In this document: positions 55,646 through 64,000 of the stretch, in pieces
How the letters are laid out: every line of letters starts with the position of its first letter
Position numbering within the stretch: the first letter of the stretch is position 1
Assembly: GCF_902459465.1 (NCBI RefSeq)
Contig: NC_047083.1
Coordinates: 10,221,526 to 10,285,525, forward strand
Length of the DNA stretch: 64,000 nt
Origin: Asterias rubens
Lineage: Eukaryota > Echinodermata > Asteroidea > Forcipulatida > Asteriidae
Direction of reading: 5' to 3'
The notes under the pieces: model-generated
The model's input: the letters and a program-made list of their open reading frames with translations, nothing else
The model's database searches: none
Told to the model about the DNA's origin: nothing
Translations under genes and position numbers: made by a program

Positions 55646-58600
55646 TTACTCAAATTTCTTACCCAATCTATTTTTCAATATAACGGGTAGTATAGACACA
55701 ATAGCTAGTACGGCTAAAACAATAACTGAAGTCCATGATACAGTGTCTCCATAGTGACTCAAGTCATATAAAGTAGTTCCGGCTTGAATTGCTACAAATG
55801 ACGGGGGAGCTACTCCTAGAAAAAACACAAGAGAAGATCATTATTCAGCCAGGATGTACTAACAATGTATGTTTTATAAGTGACCTTATAATCTCTTAGA
55901 GCTTCATCCTCATTTAAGAAGAGCAACCCTACTCTTGGTTCGGGATGCAAGTCAGAAGCCATACAACTGCTAGGTAGCCGGGGATCGCACCCAAGTTACG
56001 ATACAACCTTGGAAGCGGTAGCCAGGGACTTTTTATTTCAGATATCATTTTTATAAAAGATACATTAATGTTTGAACTAACAAAAACACTTGACATACCT
56101 AAGAATGTCCCAATGAAGAATGGTGTAATGGGAACTTTGAGGACTGGTGAGGTAATATTGATGAACCAATTAGGCAGAAACGGCGTGATTCGTAGAAAAA
56201 TAATATAGTTCAGCAGATGCTCTTGCTGTTTGGCGACCTGGAAAACAAAAAGGAAATAATACTGTATATTAGAACTTTGTTATAACTTGATCCATCGTAC
56301 ACTGCACTCAACAAAGTAGCCTTTTGAGGAAAGATTTACAGAATCCCTAATATCAATTAAGAATTGAAACAACTTTTTCAGAGCATCAAAGATCTGTTCA
56401 TGTTGCTGCCACAGATCTTTGTCTTATGGTATTATGTATGCTTCAATAATCAACACAATTAAATTTTACATAGATAGTATGTTTTTCGTCAAGGAGGTAC
56501 ATTTACTCAATGGAAAAACTCAAGTCAGCCGGACTTTTCCGGTTAATACGAGTTATCTGGCCCCATTGCTTAAAACTTAAACATTGCCCTTCCTTGATCT
56601 CTAACAAATAATGTCAAAATGAGAAACAAAAATTAAAAATGAAGATCTTTATCTTTCCTGTACGGCCATCTGCTTTTTTTTGCTGCATAAATTATTGCAA
56701 AGTTTTTATTTCATTTCATTTCTAACAATTCACAAAGTACAAATGGAAACAGTTACTCAAAAGATTTCTATCTGACGTTGTTTTTGGATAAATAAAACAC
56801 AATAGTGAACAAACAAGTGTTTTGGTAGGTACTGCTTGTTATTGAAAACATTAATCACTATGAAATAAGCCACGTAACTCACCGTTTTAGACCAACTCTC
56901 TACTTTCTCTGGTATATACTTCATAACAAGGCGTACACCGACGAGGTAGGATATTAAATAACAATTAGACGCTCCAATGGCTGAACACTGCAGATTAAAA
57001 AGAACAAAAACAAACCATTTTGTTATTTCCATTTTAGTGACTCAGGAAATTTTCTTCTAGAAAAACTTCCTTGCTTAGAGAGGTACAGCAGCTTTCGATA
57101 GTACATTTTGTGAATCATTTCACTTTGAAGTATCATGTGGTTATGGACAAAAAATAGTTGCTACCCATCAAAATTTTAAATAATAAGCTTTTAATGATGC
57201 CATTTATTTAGTGGTACTTACCAAACAAACCAGGAGTAATGCAAGAGGGAATGGGAACAAGAACCCAGACAGAATGCTGAGAAAGATGGAGCCTGGAATT
57301 GCAAATGTCTGTAAACTAAAAACAGCTAAGGAATACAAGATAGAATCATTTTTTTAGTGTTCTTAATTGCTATCTCTTCATTAATTCAGCCATGATATTT
57401 GGTCCCTGGAAAAAAGGGACAATTTTATTGAGTAAATCTATATGGTGGAGGCTTAACAGCTTAATAGACTTTTTCAAGCTATTTCATCAGGCAAGTAGGG
57501 TACCCTTCAAAAAACAAATCAACAAACAAACAAACTAATTGATTCAAAATGCTTTGAACTCAAGATACAAAAGGATACAATATATAAGTTATGAAGAATG
57601 CCACTAAGACAGTGACGTAGTACGTTTTACTATAGCGAGATAAGACTCTTCCTAGTGCTTTGGCATCTTCAATATCTCTTGGCAGTTTGATGTACTGGAC
57701 CTCATCTCTGCAGAGAAAAAAACAAACATTTAGATGGTTAGCAATCTTCAATGAACAAGCTAGCGAATACGTGCAAGGTGCGATCATTGAATGAAAGGTC
57801 TTGAACTTCACTCTTGAAAGAACCCAGCAATTTTCCTCTGGTAAGGGGAACATCTAGAAGAAAAATGTAAGCAGGCCTGTTATACATAACGGAGACAACG
57901 AAGGCGATTGCCTCCATGCCCCCTGGTTATTGCCTTGGTGCCCTTGAAAAAATACCATTAGAAATTTGCAATTTCCTCATATGGTGCGCTTTACCAAGAA
58001 GAAAAAGCCTTGGTGCCCTTGCCCTTTAAAAAACGAAGTTTGCGGGCCTGTGTAAGTTTGAAGTGGAACCTTGCAAAGGGCACAACAGCGACATTTGCAA
58101 CATTACAACAGTTCAATAGATTTGTTACATATTCCAATTCCAAATATTATTTTATGCTGTCGATTTTTTTTAGTTATTAACTAATACTTACGGATCCAGT
58201 TGTGGGAAACTGTAGTAAACAAACGTCATAAAACCTAATGCTGAGAAGAATATCAGAGCAAGAATAATGAAAGATCTGGTCGTTTTACCCGGCTGGTCAT
58301 CAGGTGGTGACTCATCTGCAGATTCAAAAAAGAAAAATTAACAAACGTTATTAAATTTGAAAGAAAGATGTAAAATTCAACCCCCCCCCCCCCCCCCCCC
58401 CCCAGCACAATTTATCATAACTGCATGATTGCTCTTGCGTCTTATTTATTAATTAATCAACACTAAGTCTAATTAATATGATTAATCATAAATAACTTAA
58501 ATTAAAAAGAGAGTACAGACAGTGGACCATGGCGGAGTATGTATAGTTGCGATAACGTAACCCTCCTCCCGACGGCCGCTGGCGGTCGTCGGGAGGAGGG

Positions 58601-59110
58601 TTACGTTAGTCGAGTAGGCCTATAGAAAAACTGAGATTCTTGAGAAGAATAATTTGCATTTTTGGGGCTTATTTTTAATTGCAATTTTTTTCCCCTATTA
58701 AAAATACTACATTTACAATGATTTACTGATACTAATAGTATTATAAAAATTAGCATTGCAAAGCATTGGTAGACAAGAAGAAGAAGAGTTAGTTATGTGT
58801 ACATGTAGTTATCTTTGTTTATGAATTGGTGTTTACTGTATCCGGTCTTTGTTGTCATCATGCAGTGAACATGTGACCATCTAAAAATGTCAGTTCAGGT
58901 GGTCAATTTCATCATTCGATCCGACCATGACCGGTGAATGATGTACAGTTCAGAAGTCTGATTATTTACACCACTAAATCACCATTGTTTTAACCAAAAG
59001 TTACACAAATAATACCTTCATAGTTAGTCTTATAACTCACCAATTTTTGAGGAATTATCTGGATTTTCTCCTCTAATAGGAGCCCGTTTATAAACCGTTT
59101 CAGTAGCCAT
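55646..59110 (-). CDS. TMEM41B: TMEM41B, ER VTT-domain lipid scramblase
   Basis: Multi-pass ER membrane protein; the family scrambles phospholipids and is needed for autophagosome formation and lipid mobilisation. Exons in transcript order: 59041-59110, 58192-58315, 57579-57707, 57222-57315, 56883-56987, 56099-56237, 55646-55815 (276 aa; human about 291). The N-terminus starts MATETVYKRAP with an acidic/Pro-rich cytosolic tail, then TM1 (FIILALIFFSALGFMTFVYY). The VTT domain follows: FLQTFAIPGS, PFPLALLLVCLCSAIGASNC, and the hallmark FLRITPFLPNWFIN with GTFLGVAPPSFVAIQAGTTL. It ends in a hydrophobic helix and a basic tail, KNRLGKKFE, matching the human KQKFE ending. The acceptor at 57315 was chosen because it restores TYIFLQTFAIPGS. 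Head-to-head with TTLL1. Confidence 0.95.
55935..56042 (-). repeat. Dispersed repeat, GGAAGCGGTAGCCAGGG type
   Basis: GCACCCAAGTTACGATACAA and CCTTGGAAGCGGTAGCCAGG match 49752-49800, where the same segment lies between two SINE heads. TMEM41B intron 6. Confidence 0.65.
57878..58055. repeat. Dispersed GGTGCCCTTG repeat copy
   Basis: GAGACAACGAAGGCGATTGC, TGCCTTGGTGCCCTTG and AAACGAAGTTTGCGGGCCTG match the repeats at 18825-18935 and 62379-62530. TMEM41B intron 2. Confidence 0.65.
58380..58403. repeat. Poly(C) tract
   Basis: About 23 consecutive C residues; the length may be inexact in the assembly. TMEM41B intron 1. Confidence 0.8.
58553..58608. repeat. Near-perfect GC-rich hairpin
   Basis: 27-bp arms starting TAACGTAACCCTCCTCCCGA, facing each other across a 2-base centre, with one G-U-type mismatch. 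Much richer in G+C than its surroundings. TMEM41B intron 1. Confidence 0.9.
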
Positions 59111-63846
<4,736 letters not shown>

Positions 63847-64000
63847 TAAGTAGCTCACATTTTATTCAAAATATTTTGCTTCTCTGGGTTTTTTTTTCTA
63901 TTAGGCCTAAAACTGATTTTAAAGACCTTTGAATGAGCAAGCAAGAAAGTTTCAAGGTTGCCCAACTTTGTTTTCTTCTTGTTTTGTACTGTTCATTTAG

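Overview
This window is eukaryotic genomic DNA with multi-exon genes, GT-AG introns and many dispersed SINEs and palindromic MITE-like repeats. The encoded proteins are animal families whose best remembered matches are deuterostome. The gene set (nucleobindin, SIRT3, POFUT1, muscle LIM protein, MCT, C-type lectin plus PAN, FKBP4/5, TMEM41B, TTLL1) and the repeat load suggest an invertebrate deuterostome, most likely an echinoderm such as a sea star. The species-level guess is inference only. All exon models were built by hand from splice sites, reading phase and remembered family alignments.

Layout, left to right. Nucleobindin (NUCB) is on the minus strand, 159-10474, with its 3' end off the left edge. 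SIRT3-like sirtuin is on plus, 11702-16109, head-to-head with NUCB. POFUT1 is on plus, 17831-25459. A CRP/MLP two-LIM protein is on plus, 30092-33092. An SLC16-like transporter is on plus, 36225-38708. A single-exon C-type lectin/PAN protein is on minus, 40170-40937, followed by a truncated second copy at 39885-40155. FKBP4/5-like co-chaperone is on plus, 44764-51068. TMEM41B is on minus, 55646-59110, head-to-head with TTLL1 on plus, 59658 to past the right edge. The genes are unrelated housekeeping or tissue genes. There is no operon-like logic apart from two divergent promoter regions.

The most notable gene-level signal is in NUCB. It has two separate pairs of duplicated homologous exons. 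For the first pair (5248-5339 and 6518-6624), phases and stop codons allow exactly one exon of the pair: including both, or neither, creates a premature stop. The second pair (3559-3648 and 3722-3817) is separated by a 73-nt intron. Other gene-level oddities are a POFUT1 C-terminus with no KDEL-like ending, a copied exon-plus-donor segment in the LIM gene that would act as a poison exon, and a long acidic/serine tail on the sirtuin.

Repeats make up much of the rest. At least 14 copies of one palindromic MITE family occur, along with several smaller inverted-repeat families, some nested. There are tRNA-derived SINEs, Penelope-like fragments carrying a hammerhead-ribozyme-like motif, and two long tandem arrays (30 x 33 bp in POFUT1 and 14 x 85 bp in TTLL1). 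Each array ends within about 30 bp of a 3' splice site, and every 85-bp unit carries a tRNA-type B box.
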